Positions 37,966 to 47,487 of a DNA stretch of 64,000 nucleotides are shown here, piece by piece. The translations under genes and the position numbers were made by a program. Under the pieces are notes generated by a model. That model was not told the origin of the DNA. It did no database searches and was given only the letters and a program-made list of their open reading frames with translations. Positions within the stretch are counted from its first letter, which is position 1, and each line of letters starts with the position of its first letter. This stretch comes from Acidilobaceae archaeon (GTDB lineage: Archaea; Thermoproteota; Thermoprotei_A; Sulfolobales; Acidilobaceae), in contig JALUAM010000007.1 of the NCBI GenBank assembly GCA_027051095.1, positions 23,720-87,719 on the forward strand. Reading direction: 5' to 3'.

Positions 37966-38904
37966 TTGAGTAAAACCCGTATTTTAACCCTCGCGTTTTT
38001 CCTGGGCCCCGCTACAGCCCTCGTTGTCTTCTTCTTCGTCTTCCCCCTTATACTTACGATTTACATAAGCTTCACCGACATGAGGAACTGGAACGTCGAG
38101 AGGTATGCGAACGACATAGTGGGCCTTAAGAACTACGAGGCCCTCGTCCATCTCTCCAGGTATGACCCAAAGTTTGAGAGCGCGGTTATAACGACAATAG
38201 TGTTCGTTACGGTAACACTGTTCATAAACGTGGTCGGGGGCCTCACGCTAGCCATATTAACCTACTTCCTCGAGGAGAGGGTCTCCCTCTCCTTCAGGCT
38301 GCTATGGCTGCTGCCTAGGATGACGCCTGTAGCCGTATACAGCCTGCTATGGTACTACTTTTTCCACAGTAGTAATATAGGGACGCTTAACAGGATTTTT
38401 ATGTCCCTGGGCATAATAGAGGAGCCGATTGCATGGGGCTCCTATAACTTGCCCCTCGGGACCTGGGCCATACTCATATTTGTCAACGGCCTCGTCGGGG
38501 TTAGCTTTGGCATGATTATCTTCTACAGCGCGATAAGGAGCATACCATGGGAGTATATAGCCGCTGCTCGGGTCGACGGGGCGGGCAACCTGACCCTGAT
38601 AAGGAGCATAATACTCCCCCAGCTCAGATGGCACATAATGTTCGTCACGGTCTGGCAGATGCTAAGCCTGCTGACAACATACGCCCACATATTCCTACTC
38701 TACGAGTGGGGCACGATTGACAGGATATGGGGTCAGACGTGGAGCCTGCTAGTCTTCACTACGGCGTTCGGCGACATCAAGAGGCAGGGGCTAGCGGCGG
38801 CTGCAGCTACAGTGCTGGTGGTGATAGGTATAGTGCTGGGTCTCATAGCCTTGAGGCTGCTAGGCTTCCAGAGGATGATGACTATCCCGAGGGGTGAGAT
38901 CTAA
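37966..38904 (+). CDS. ABC sugar permease (MalF/UgpA-like)
   Basis: EYIAAARVDGAGNLTLIRSIILPQLRW EAA loop; TM helices. Confidence 0.88.
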   Translation: MSKTRILTLAFFLGPATALVVFFFVFPLILTIYISFTDMRNWNVERYANDIVGLKNYEALVHLSRYDPKFESAVITTIVFVTVTLFINVVGGLTLAILTYFLEERVSLSFRLLWLLPRMTPVAVYSLLWYYFFHSSNIGTLNRIFMSLGIIEEPIAWGSYNLPLGTWAILIFVNGLVGVSFGMIIFYSAIRSIPWEYIAAARVDGAGNLTLIRSIILPQLRWHIMFVTVWQMLSLLTTYAHIFLLYEWGTIDRIWGQTWSLLVFTTAFGDIKRQGLAAAAATVLVVIGIVLGLIALRLLGFQRMMTIPRGEI

Positions 38905-39809
38905 TGGCGGGTCCCGCGGGTGAGGTCCTAGCCGCCACGGTGTCTAGGAGGCTGAAGATAGTTATAGCCCTGGCCCTTCTGACAGCGAGTACGCCCATAC
39001 TGCTAACCTATGGCCTCCTCATAATCAGTAGCTTCAGCGAGAACATGGTCACAGACCCTCTGCTGAGGGATCTCAGCCCCACCCTCTCAAACTGGATCAC
39101 GTTCCTCCAGGGCAGGCTGACCTACGCGCCTGAGGGGCTGGAGAGGAACGTGGTAGAGATGGTAGTGGTTACGCTTGTGGTCGCCCTCGGCGTAGCATTC
39201 ACCGCGACCCTGGTCAGCCTCCTGGCGGCCTACAGTATTTCTAGGATGAACTTCAGGGGGAGGAGGGTCTTCACGGCGAGCCTCATACTGTTGCATGCGT
39301 TCCCGGGGGTAGCTCTGATCATAGGCGTCTACATGGTGTTCCTCAGCGTAGGCAAAGCCTTGGGCCTCCTGGGCAACGAGTTCTACGCACTCACATACGT
39401 GATACTTGCGAGAGCCGCGCTGGAGGTGCCAATGGCAACGTGGCTCTTCAAGGGCTTCTTCGACAAGATACCCTGGGAGATCGAGTGGAGCGCTCTGGTC
39501 GACGGCGCCTCGAGGGTCACTGTGTGGAGGAAGATACTGGTGCCGATGGTAAAGCCCGGGATAGCGGCTGTCCTAATATTCACGTTCCTGGCGGGCTGGG
39601 AGGAGTTCATATACTTCTACGTGTTCCTGGCCCCCCTGGGCATAGACAGCCTGCCCACGTTCATAGAGGAGATTGTGGGCGCGGCGGAGTACTACCAGCT
39701 GACAATAGTGGCGGCGGCCGGCACGTTCTACCTGCTTCCCACGATCATCTTCTTCGTGTTCACCCAGAAGCTGCTGCTGGAGGCCTATAGCGGGGGCCTC
39801 AAGGGGTAA
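38904..39809 (+). CDS. ABC sugar permease (MalG/UgpE-like)
   Basis: EWSALVDGASRVTVWRKILVPMVKPG EAA loop; TM helices. Confidence 0.88.
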   Translation: MAGPAGEVLAATVSRRLKIVIALALLTASTPILLTYGLLIISSFSENMVTDPLLRDLSPTLSNWITFLQGRLTYAPEGLERNVVEMVVVTLVVALGVAFTATLVSLLAAYSISRMNFRGRRVFTASLILLHAFPGVALIIGVYMVFLSVGKALGLLGNEFYALTYVILARAALEVPMATWLFKGFFDKIPWEIEWSALVDGASRVTVWRKILVPMVKPGIAAVLIFTFLAGWEEFIYFYVFLAPLGIDSLPTFIEEIVGAAEYYQLTIVAAAGTFYLLPTIIFFVFTQKLLLEAYSGGLKG

Positions 39810-39858
39810 AGCCCTTCCCCTAGCCTGCGGCTTTTTATAATTATACGGGGGTTGAGGG

Positions 39859-41010
39859 TTGGTTGTGTGGTCCGCGGTAGAGTGGTACATTGTGAGGCCT
39901 GACGCCATAACAGTGTGGAGGGAGTACCCCGAGGTAGAGGAGAGGCTCTCCTGGTACGTGAGGGTTATGAGGGGTGAGGCGCCGCCGAAGTACAAGATAG
40001 TGCGGTCCATGGAGGCCCCGTTCTCCAGTGTGACCGAGATAGGGGAGGCTTCTACAGAGGACCTCTGGAGGGTCCATGAGAGGCTCGCGGGCGAGTTTAG
40101 GAGGCTCTGGAGGGAGCTGAGGGAGGGCGGCGGCGAGGACCTTAGAGTATCGGATGTGGAGCCAAGCTTCCTGGACGTGAAGATCGAGATAATGAATAGG
40201 ATGGCAAGTCCCTGCTACCTATGCGAGAGGAGGTGCGGCGTCGAGAGGGCTAAGGGCAAGAGGGGCGCCTGCAGGCTCGCATGGGAGACCTATGTGCACA
40301 GCGCCTTCCTACACCTGGGCGAGGAGGCGCCGCTGGTGCCCAGCGGCACGATATTCTACGGGGGCTGCAACTTGACATGCGTCTTCTGCCAGAACTGGGA
40401 TGTGAGCCAGTGGAAGGCGAGGGACGCTCTGAAAGTGACTCCACAGGAGCTGGGGGAGATTCAGGATAAGCTAGCGAGGCTGGGAGCCAGGAACATAAAC
40501 CACGTAGGCGGCGATCCCGTTCCCAGCCTCCACGCAATCGTTGAGAGCATGAAGTACGCCAGACACGACAGGCCCCAGCTCTGGAACAGCAACATGTACA
40601 TGAGCTTAGAGGCCCTGGAGGTCCTAGTCGACCTGATAGACATATGGCTCCCGGACCTCAAGTTCGGCAACGACAAGTGCGCTATGAGGCTTGCAGCCGT
40701 GCCCAGGTACTGGGAGGTCACAACCAGGAACATAAAGATAGCGGCGGAGCACGGCGACATGATAATAAGGCACCTAGTCATGCCGGGCCATGTAGACTGC
40801 TGCACGCTCCCAGTGCTGGAGTGGATAGCTAGGGAGATGCCCAAGGATAGGATCCTAGTCAACGTTATGGACCAGTACCACCCCGACAACCTGGTTCTGA
40901 GGAGCCCGTGGAAGTGGAGGGAGCTTACGAGGAGGCCCACAGAGGAGGAGATTAGGCGGGCGAGAGAGTACGCCACAAAGCTTGGCCTGCTATGGGAGCC
41001 AGTCGCCTAG
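39859..41010 (+). CDS. Radical SAM protein, PflA-like
   Basis: CYLCERRCGVERAKGKRGACRL then GGCNLTCVFCQNWDVSQ. Confidence 0.88.
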   Translation: MVVWSAVEWYIVRPDAITVWREYPEVEERLSWYVRVMRGEAPPKYKIVRSMEAPFSSVTEIGEASTEDLWRVHERLAGEFRRLWRELREGGGEDLRVSDVEPSFLDVKIEIMNRMASPCYLCERRCGVERAKGKRGACRLAWETYVHSAFLHLGEEAPLVPSGTIFYGGCNLTCVFCQNWDVSQWKARDALKVTPQELGEIQDKLARLGARNINHVGGDPVPSLHAIVESMKYARHDRPQLWNSNMYMSLEALEVLVDLIDIWLPDLKFGNDKCAMRLAAVPRYWEVTTRNIKIAAEHGDMIIRHLVMPGHVDCCTLPVLEWIAREMPKDRILVNVMDQYHPDNLVLRSPWKWRELTRRPTEEEIRRAREYATKLGLLWEPVA

Positions 41011-42525
41011 CTATAAGTACCCGGCTATCTTGACCCTCCTAAGCTTCTTGTAGAAGGCAACCCTAGAGTTGACGTATTCGAGCAGATCATCCTCCTTGAC
41101 ATTGGAGTCCCTTCGCAGCCACACCTCAGCAACAGGGACCTGACCCACATCGCCCGCGGGCTCACCGTAAACCCTAGCCTTAACTACGTCTGGGTGGGAT
41201 TCTAATATATACTCTAGGTCGCCTAGCAGTATAGCATACCCTTTGTACTTGATGATCCTCTTCTTGACGCCTCTGAAGAACATGACACCGTCCTCCCTGA
41301 CCTCTACTATATCGCCCGTGACTAACCAGCCGTCACTGAACGCCTTGCTATTCTCCTCCGGGTATTCGTAGCCCTTCATAACCCAGGGAGCCTTTACTAG
41401 TAGCTCGCCTGTGGAGCCCAGAGGTAGGTCCTTGCTGCTAGAAGGGTCCCTGAGGCGTATTTCGACGCCGGGTAACGGCACCCCTATAGTGCCTTCCACG
41501 TTGGCCAGAAGCCTCGTTTGAAGTGTTAGGAAGAGGCTCTCGCTCATGCCATACCCCTGGAGTAGGGGGGTCCCGGTCTCGCTGTTGAACCTCCTCTGGA
41601 GGGACGGGTCTAAGGGTGCTCCGGCCGACACGGCATGCTTAAGGCCGGTAACCCCCTCTTCCAGCAGTTGCTGGAACATGAGGGGCACGCCAGCGATATA
41701 CGACACCAGCCCCTCTGATACCAGCCTTCCCGCTATTCTGGCGCTCCACCTGGCCAGTGCAACTACAGGAGCGCCTTCTAGCAGTGGGGCTACGAGCGAG
41801 GCTTGGAGGCCTAGCACATGTGTGAACGGCGTGGCTAGCAGGCTACTGTCGCTATCCTTTATGCCTAAGACTGCGGAGTAGACTTTCGACGCAAGCCATA
41901 ACCCTATATGGCTGTGCACGACCTGCATGGTCCTACCAGCTATCCCGGCATAGTATATTGCGAATGCGTCATCCAGCGGGCCTAGGTCCTCGGGGGCCGC
42001 AGGCGCGGCTGACAAGACCTCTCTGAGAGGGTGAACCTCTACGCCTCCCTCAGCCTTAAAGATTGGGTCGCCCGGCGCCAGCTCAACTATATTGTTAACG
42101 CCTGACTCGGCTACATAGCTAAACGCTCTATGAAGGAAAGGCCTGCTCCCGGCTAGCACCTTGATGGGCCTTCCTTCCAACTGGAAGCGTAGGTCCTCGC
42201 CCACAGTTAAGGGATCTATGAGGACTACCCTAGCGCCCGCGGCCATAGCGCCTAGAGTGAAGGCTAGAGCTTCTATTAGGTTTTCGGACGAGACTGCGAC
42301 TTGGGAGCCCTTGCCGACGCCTATACCCTGAAGCCACCCTGCCACAGACCTTATCGCATTTGATAGCCTACTCCACGTGTAACAGTAGCCTGTCTCGGCC
42401 TGGAGGAGAGCGCAGCCCTCACCGGTCCTACTTGCGACTTCGAGGGGGACGGGCTGGAACTCGCCCGCCAGCTTGTCGACGTCCAGGCTGGACGCGGGCC
42501 CCCAGTATCTACTCCAGGGCTTCAA
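41011..42525 (-). CDS. AMP-forming acyl-CoA synthetase-like protein
   Basis: GYGMSESLFLTLQT, GELLVKAPWVMKGYEYPEE, GWLVTGDIVEV, KKRIIKYKGYAI; likely TTG start at 42525 given the promoter at 42588-42597 (ORF track starts at 42582). Confidence 0.82.
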   Translation of the reverse strand: MKPWSRYWGPASSLDVDKLAGEFQPVPLEVASRTGEGCALLQAETGYCYTWSRLSNAIRSVAGWLQGIGVGKGSQVAVSSENLIEALAFTLGAMAAGARVVLIDPLTVGEDLRFQLEGRPIKVLAGSRPFLHRAFSYVAESGVNNIVELAPGDPIFKAEGGVEVHPLREVLSAAPAAPEDLGPLDDAFAIYYAGIAGRTMQVVHSHIGLWLASKVYSAVLGIKDSDSSLLATPFTHVLGLQASLVAPLLEGAPVVALARWSARIAGRLVSEGLVSYIAGVPLMFQQLLEEGVTGLKHAVSAGAPLDPSLQRRFNSETGTPLLQGYGMSESLFLTLQTRLLANVEGTIGVPLPGVEIRLRDPSSSKDLPLGSTGELLVKAPWVMKGYEYPEENSKAFSDGWLVTGDIVEVREDGVMFFRGVKKRIIKYKGYAILLGDLEYILESHPDVVKARVYGEPAGDVGQVPVAEVWLRRDSNVKEDDLLEYVNSRVAFYKKLRRVKIAGYL

Positions 42526-42587
42526 ATAGGAGGCACCAACAAACCCCCATCTATATTTGATAAGGATAAGCGGAGGCGCCATTAGCC

Positions 42588-42622
42588 ATATTATACACTA
42601 TCTGGCCGGGGGGGTCAGATAG
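42588..42622. promoter_or_regulatory. Minus-strand TATA box abutting palindromic putative operator
   Basis: CATATTATAC (TATA on minus) next to CTATCTG (42598-42604)-N11-CAGATAG (42616-42622). Confidence 0.6.
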
Positions 42623-42761
42623 CGTTCAATACTCCCACGGTAAGCCCATCAATAACTATCATAGCCTCTTGAAGACGGATTGGGTGCCTCATGTGCAAAA
42701 CTCATCGTCAGTAATCGGAGAAGCTAAGGTAGACGGTGTTTGGGACACGTCTAGTCTGTAT

Positions 42762-43541
42762 ATGAAGAAGTATGGTGCGGGCGAGAGGATTCTATGGACC
42801 GTAGATGTGACGCTGAGCTTCGGCGGTGTTAGGGCTCTAGACAGGGTGTCAATCGTAGTCAGGAAGGGCGAGCTGCTGGGCCTGATAGGCCCTAACGGAG
42901 CCGGCAAGACATCGCTCCTAAACGTGATAAGCGGCGTTTACAAGCCTGAGAAGGGGCGCGTCTTCTTTAAGGGCATAGATATTAGTAACTTGAAGCCTCA
43001 CGAGAGGGCTAGGCTGGGCATAGCTAGGACGTTCCAGCACGGGGAGATGTTTCACAGTATGACGGTCCTGGAGACTATAATGCTGAGGCTTCACCCCTGG
43101 CATAGAGGCTCCATAGTAGAGGCTGCCCTCTGGGCCTTCAGGGCTAAGAGATGGGAGGTGGAGGCTAGGGAGAAGGCGGAGTACGTCATAGACTTGCTGG
43201 ACCTCCACGAGTATAGGCATATGCCTGTAGGGGCCCTTCCGCCCGGTGTGCAGAAGAAAGTAGACCTGGCAGCCGCGATGGTTCAGGACCCCGAGGTCAT
43301 ATTGATGGACGAGCCCATGGCTGGCCTGTCGCGTGAGGAGAAGGACGATATAGTGAGGGCTATTATAGAGATCAGGGAGACACGCGGGACTACCATGGTA
43401 TTAGTCGAGCACGACTTAGAGGTTGTGACGGATATCTGCGACCGCGTAGTCGTGATGGATAGAGGCAAGGTGATCTTCGACGGGCCGCCGCATGAGGCGG
43501 TCAAGGACGAAGCCGTGATAACGGCATACATAGGGGGGTGA
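42762..43541 (+). CDS. Liv-type ABC transporter ATPase (LivG-like)
   Basis: GPNGAGKTSLLNVISG, GVQKKVDLAAAMVQDPEVILMDEPMAGLS; ATG at 42762 preferred over upstream TTG at 42669. Confidence 0.88.
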   Translation: MKKYGAGERILWTVDVTLSFGGVRALDRVSIVVRKGELLGLIGPNGAGKTSLLNVISGVYKPEKGRVFFKGIDISNLKPHERARLGIARTFQHGEMFHSMTVLETIMLRLHPWHRGSIVEAALWAFRAKRWEVEAREKAEYVIDLLDLHEYRHMPVGALPPGVQKKVDLAAAMVQDPEVILMDEPMAGLSREEKDDIVRAIIEIRETRGTTMVLVEHDLEVVTDICDRVVVMDRGKVIFDGPPHEAVKDEAVITAYIGG

Positions 43542-43548
43542 TACATTC

Positions 43549-45495
43549 TTGAACGTGAGGGTGGTTGCTAGGGAGAAGCCTTGGGGCGAGGTCGAGTATG
43601 AGTCAACGTTCCCCTGGCTGCTTTCGTGGAGAGCTTCAAGGTCGCCTCACGGCGTGGCGTTCAGGTGGAAGCGCTATGGTGTGTGGAGGCGCTATACATG
43701 GCTAGACTACTACGAGAGAGTAGTGTACGCTTCTCTCGCATTAAACGAGCTAGGACTCGAAGCGGGCGACACGGCCGCTTTCATAACGTTCAACAGGCCT
43801 GCCTGGCTGGTCTACGAGCTCGGCGCCCAAATGCTGGGAGCTAAGACAGTGGGTATATATAGGGATAGCCTGAGTGACGAGGTAGGCTACGTGCTGGATA
43901 GGAGTGACGCTTCATTCGTTCTTGTGGAGGGCCAGGAGCAGCTAGACAGGGTCCTCGAGTCGGGCGTTGAGGTAGAGAAGATAATAGTTGATGAGGCGAA
44001 GGGCCTTCACCAGTACAGGGATAAGCTTGGATCCAAGATAGTAACCTTCGGAGACCTGCTAGTCATGGGCAAGAAGTTGTACAGGGATGGAGGCGAATCC
44101 AAAGTCAAAAAGTTCATGGACGCGCTTGAGCCTGATATGGTCTGCGGCCTCTTCACCACCAGCGGCACCACGGGGCCTCCCAAGCTAGCTATGCTGACGT
44201 TCAAGAGCATGCTGGCAATGGCCTATCAGCTCAACAAAGTAGACCCTGTAGAGGAGACCTGGGAGTACGTGTCGTTCCTGCCCACAGCTTGGATAGGGGA
44301 GCAAATGATGAGCATATCGCTGCACCTGCTAGCAGGCTTTAGGGTCAACTTCCCGGAGACTCCATGGACTATGTGGAGGGATTTCAGAGAGATAGCTCCG
44401 CACTTCCTATTCTCTCCCCCGAGAGTCTGGGAAAGGATAGCGAAGGATATTATGGCGAGAGTAGAGGATGCGGATCCCCTTAAGAGGCTGGCCTTTAAGA
44501 TTGCATACCGCATAGGCATAGAGGCAGCTAAGAGGAGGCTCGTGAAGGGTAGGAGGGAGCCGCCGCTACCGTGGAAATTGCTGGTATACCTAGCCTACTG
44601 GCTGGCGCTTAGGGCGGTCCTGGACAAGACGGGTCTCAAGAGGGTCGTTAGGGCTTACACGGGTGGGGCGATGATAGGCGAGGACTACGTGCTATTCTAC
44701 CATGCTATAGGCGTTAACTTGAAGCAGATTTATGGGCAGACAGAGGTTGCCGGTATAGCCGTTGTGCACCCGGATGAAGATGTCAGGCCCGACACTGTAG
44801 GTAAGCCCCTGCCTCTCACCGAGGTGAAGATAGCCGAGGACGGGGAAATATTGATAAGGAGCCCCGCGGTCATGAAAGGCTACTACAAGAACGAGGAGGC
44901 GACACAGAAGACCATAGTAGACGGCTGGCTACGCACAGGCGATGTAGGCGTTCTCACCGAGGATGGCCACCTTAAAGTGCTGGATAGGGCGAAGGAGATA
45001 ATAAAGCTGGCCGATGGAACCGTCGTGGCGCCTCAGGTCATCCAGAACAAGTTAAAGTTCAGCCCCTACATAGGCGAGGCCGCTATAATAGGCTCCGGCA
45101 GGCCATTCCTCTCAGCGCTGATAAACATAGACTTCGAAATAGTGTCTAGGTGGGCCGAGAGAAGGAGGATAACGTTCACGAGCTACTCGGACCTGTCCCA
45201 GAAGCCTGAGGTCCTGCAGCTCTTGAAGAGGGAGGTGAAGAGGGTGAATTCGATGTTGCCCGAGAAGGAGAGGATAAAAAGGTTTGTGAGCCTCTTCAAA
45301 GAGTTCCACCCTGACGACGGCGAGATGACAAGGACTAGGAAGCTCAGGAGAGCGGTCATAGAGAAGCGGTACGCGGGACTAATAGAAGCAATATACCGGG
45401 GCGAAGAGGAATACGACCTAACCGTCACTATGAGGCTGGAAGACGGCAGGCTAGTAGAGGTGACTAGGAGGGTTAAGATAGTCGACGTGGAGTAG
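43549..45495 (+). CDS. Long-chain-type acyl-CoA synthetase embedded in Liv operon
   Basis: TTSGTTGPPKLAMLTFKS, IYGQTEVAG, GWLRTGDVG, DRAKEIIKLADG. Confidence 0.9.
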   Translation: MNVRVVAREKPWGEVEYESTFPWLLSWRASRSPHGVAFRWKRYGVWRRYTWLDYYERVVYASLALNELGLEAGDTAAFITFNRPAWLVYELGAQMLGAKTVGIYRDSLSDEVGYVLDRSDASFVLVEGQEQLDRVLESGVEVEKIIVDEAKGLHQYRDKLGSKIVTFGDLLVMGKKLYRDGGESKVKKFMDALEPDMVCGLFTTSGTTGPPKLAMLTFKSMLAMAYQLNKVDPVEETWEYVSFLPTAWIGEQMMSISLHLLAGFRVNFPETPWTMWRDFREIAPHFLFSPPRVWERIAKDIMARVEDADPLKRLAFKIAYRIGIEAAKRRLVKGRREPPLPWKLLVYLAYWLALRAVLDKTGLKRVVRAYTGGAMIGEDYVLFYHAIGVNLKQIYGQTEVAGIAVVHPDEDVRPDTVGKPLPLTEVKIAEDGEILIRSPAVMKGYYKNEEATQKTIVDGWLRTGDVGVLTEDGHLKVLDRAKEIIKLADGTVVAPQVIQNKLKFSPYIGEAAIIGSGRPFLSALINIDFEIVSRWAERRRITFTSYSDLSQKPEVLQLLKREVKRVNSMLPEKERIKRFVSLFKEFHPDDGEMTRTRKLRRAVIEKRYAGLIEAIYRGEEEYDLTVTMRLEDGRLVEVTRRVKIVDVE

Positions 45496-45505
45496 GGTGT
45501 AAGCT

Positions 45506-46384
45506 GTGAGCTTGGAGGAATGGTCTAACCTAGTCTTCCAGGGCATACTCTTGGGGGTTCTTTACTCGCTTGTGGCCATGGGATACAACATAGTTTACAG
45601 GGTTAACAAGTCTATTAACTTCGCGGTGCCTCAGGTAGTCCTCTTAGCGGCCTACGTCTCGCTTATTGTCGCAGTGGCTGTAGGCAGCTTCATAGCGGCT
45701 ATTATAGCAGCCGTGCTGGTATCCATCGCAGTTAGCATGGCGCTCGAGAGGACAGTCGCAAGGCCCCTGCTAGGGAGGCCTCCCGTGGCTCTCATAGGGG
45801 CGACTCTAGGCGTGTTCTACGCTCTTAAGGGGGTAGTGTTGATCGTGGGTGGAAGCCGGGTAGCAACGATACCCATAGACATAGACTATTACGAAGTGGG
45901 GCCTCTGGATATAGCTACTAATGATGTTATCTCTCTTGCGGGGGCGCTGCCCGTATTCGCGAGCGTAGTGATCCTTCACAGGAAGACTAGGTTTGGAGCG
46001 GCTATGAGGGCTGTTGCTGAGGACGCTGAAGGAGCCGCGGCTTACGGCCTCCCCGTGAAGAGGCTAATGCTGGCTGGATGGGCTCTCGCGGGCCTTGTGG
46101 GAGGCCTGGGTAGCATATTGCTAGCCATTAAGACGCAGGTATCACCCGAGCTAGAGTACTTCGCGATAAGGGCCCTGGCCGCGAGCCTGATAGCCGGCTT
46201 AGACAGCCTGGGCGGCGTCATAGTGGGCGGCATAGCCTTGGGCCTCGCAGAGCAGATTGGAAGCAAGATCCTAGATCCTTACCTGCCCGGGATAGGCAGG
46301 GATATAGCATTCTTGGTCCTCCTCATAGTCCTCTTCGTCAGGCCCTACGGGCTCTTCGGCTCTGAGAGGATAGAGAGGGTGTGA
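45506..46384 (+). CDS. Liv-type ABC permease (LivH-like)
   Basis: LVAMGYNIVYRVNKSINFA, TRFGAAMRAVAEDAEGAAAYGLPVKRL. Confidence 0.9.
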   Translation: MSLEEWSNLVFQGILLGVLYSLVAMGYNIVYRVNKSINFAVPQVVLLAAYVSLIVAVAVGSFIAAIIAAVLVSIAVSMALERTVARPLLGRPPVALIGATLGVFYALKGVVLIVGGSRVATIPIDIDYYEVGPLDIATNDVISLAGALPVFASVVILHRKTRFGAAMRAVAEDAEGAAAYGLPVKRLMLAGWALAGLVGGLGSILLAIKTQVSPELEYFAIRALAASLIAGLDSLGGVIVGGIALGLAEQIGSKILDPYLPGIGRDIAFLVLLIVLFVRPYGLFGSERIERV

Positions 46385-47427
46385 GACTAATGCCGGCGGG
46401 AGTGTTTAAGGAGACTTACGAGGCCGATATGGCATTCATAAGGTATCCTATCCATAAGGCTGCGTTGATAGCGGCTATCATAGCTCTCCTAGCGGCGCCT
46501 GCCGTCCTAGACAGGTACTACCTCAGCCTGGCGACGACCGCCTTGATATTCTGGGTAGCCGTCATGGGCTTGAACATCACGGTGGGCCTGGCGGGCCAGA
46601 TATCGCTAGCCCACGCGGCGCTGATGGGTGTGGGCGCTTACACAGTAGCCCATGCAGCGCTGAAGCTGGGGCTAAACGCTGTCCTGGCAGTACCCCTTGC
46701 AGGCATCACTGCTATGGCTATAAGCGTGCTGCTAAGCCTTCCGAGCTTCAAGCTGAAAGAGTACTATCTGGCTATGGCTAGCCTCGCGGCCCAGCTGCTG
46801 CTGGAGTATGCGTTTTCCAGGATAGACCCAGATCAGTATACGCCGGTCCCCCCTGAGGCCAAGGTCCTAGCAGGAGTAGATTTAAACAACCCCGTGAACC
46901 TATACTACTTTACCGCTCTCGTAGCAGTCCTCATGGCAGTGATTGCTGCCAACATAGCGAGGAGTACCTATGGGAGGGCTATGAAGGCTGTGAGGGACAA
47001 CGACGTGGCAGCCTCTATAGTGGGCGTAGACGTGCCCCTGACTAAGGCCCTAGCATTTGCCATAGGAGGCTTCTACGCCGGAGTAGCTGGGGGCCTCTAC
47101 GCTATCTATAGCGTGGGCATAGGCTGGGAGGCCTTCACGCTGATAGTGTCGATCGAGCTGCTAGGCATGGTACTAGTAGGAGGCCCCGGCAGGGTTGTAT
47201 GGGGGAGCCTCCTAGGGGTCCTCACCCTGAGGACGGGGTGGACACTGTTAGAGAGCCAGCTTACACCGCTACTCTCGGCGCTGGGAATGACTGCCTACGC
47301 ATCGGCTTTCAAGTACATAGTGCTGGGCGCGGTAATCACCGCAACCATTATACTAGAGCCCGAGGGCCTAATAGCTGTATTGAGGAGGGTCAAGGAGTAC
47401 TTCAGGCTCTGGCCTTACAGCTACTAG
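46381..47427 (+). CDS. Liv-type ABC permease (LivM-like)
   Basis: GLNITVGLAGQISLAHAALMGVGAYTVA, STYGRAMKAVRDNDVAASIVGVDVPL. Confidence 0.9.
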   Translation: MRLMPAGVFKETYEADMAFIRYPIHKAALIAAIIALLAAPAVLDRYYLSLATTALIFWVAVMGLNITVGLAGQISLAHAALMGVGAYTVAHAALKLGLNAVLAVPLAGITAMAISVLLSLPSFKLKEYYLAMASLAAQLLLEYAFSRIDPDQYTPVPPEAKVLAGVDLNNPVNLYYFTALVAVLMAVIAANIARSTYGRAMKAVRDNDVAASIVGVDVPLTKALAFAIGGFYAGVAGGLYAIYSVGIGWEAFTLIVSIELLGMVLVGGPGRVVWGSLLGVLTLRTGWTLLESQLTPLLSALGMTAYASAFKYIVLGAVITATIILEPEGLIAVLRRVKEYFRLWPYSY

Positions 47428-47487
47428 GCGTCTAGAACCCCTCACCAAGAAATTCTTAAACGTTTTGATGGGTAAGCTAGTGGAGCC

